Positions 63,841-64,000 of a stretch of DNA of 64,000 bases are shown in pieces. Location: contig WPIO01000101.1 of NCBI GenBank assembly GCA_009760855.2, positions 401,001 to 465,000 on the forward strand. The letters are read 5' to 3'. The notes below the pieces were generated by a model. The model worked only from the letters and a program-made list of their open reading frames with translations, was not told the origin of the DNA and ran no database searches. This DNA comes from Cristatella mucedo. Taxonomy: Eukaryota; Bryozoa; Phylactolaemata; Cristatellidae. The position numbers and the translations under genes were made by a program. The number at the start of each line of letters is the position of its first letter. Within the stretch, counting starts at the first letter, position 1.

Positions 63841-64000
63841 GCATTACTTAAATTACGCTTCGCGAGAGCTTTTAATGGATGGATGGTGCGTCAGCTGTAT
63901 TGGCGGCTGAATGCTGCGGCGGCCACCTGGTATCGAGACCCAAGAGCTCAATTAAAACTCCTTCCAGAATATTGAACTTACACGAGAGATGTCATCCAGT

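Overview
The window reads as a repeat-rich piece of an invertebrate animal (bilaterian) nuclear genome. The signs are split genes with GT-AG introns, L2/CR1-type non-LTR retrotransposons with ATT-rich tails, two tRNA-derived SINE families, a decayed Ty3/gypsy element, and very many microsatellites and minisatellites. Nothing looks bacterial, and the species cannot be named from the sequence. The exact protein architecture found (two RRMs, MEC-8-like) is what I would expect of a protostome; that is inference.

One protein-coding gene can be reconstructed. It lies on the minus strand from about 33159 down to 17757 and is a MEC-8 / RBPMS / couch-potato family RNA-binding protein. Eight exons join in frame into a 342-residue protein with an N-terminal RRM, an Ala/His-rich linker and a C-terminal RRM. 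A ninth, 72-nt, phase-0 exon at 21014-21085 has excellent splice sites and would give 366 residues. The first exon ends at a GC (not GT) donor and sits in a GC-rich, CpG-rich stretch (about 32.1-35.2 kb) that probably holds the promoter.

Layout: 1-13 kb is an L2 graveyard, with elements of two families (called L2-A and L2-B here), one nested in the other. 13-17 kb holds a 498-bp (ACT)n tract, a palindromic AGCTAGCT array and a 26-bp tandem array. 17-35 kb is the gene, with introns rich in CT/GA tracts but almost free of LINE sequence. 35-41 kb is GC-rich sequence with short tandem arrays, including repeated inverted CCAAT boxes. 41.7-44.2 kb is a dead gypsy pol region split by a SINE and followed by a 10-bp minisatellite. 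44-64 kb is again L2 fragments, SINEs, one tRNA-Arg(CCT)-like sequence and unassigned DNA.

The mobile elements form a small ecosystem. L2-A carries a 3' tail (CTCTNAGGGCGCTATA followed by ATT repeats) that is also the tail of SINE-A, so SINE-A probably uses the L2-A reverse transcriptase. L2-B has a different 3' end. SINE-B has a clear A box and B box, a different tail, and is found inserted in gypsy, L2-A and L2-B copies. Every element copy seen is broken. No other protein-coding gene could be supported.
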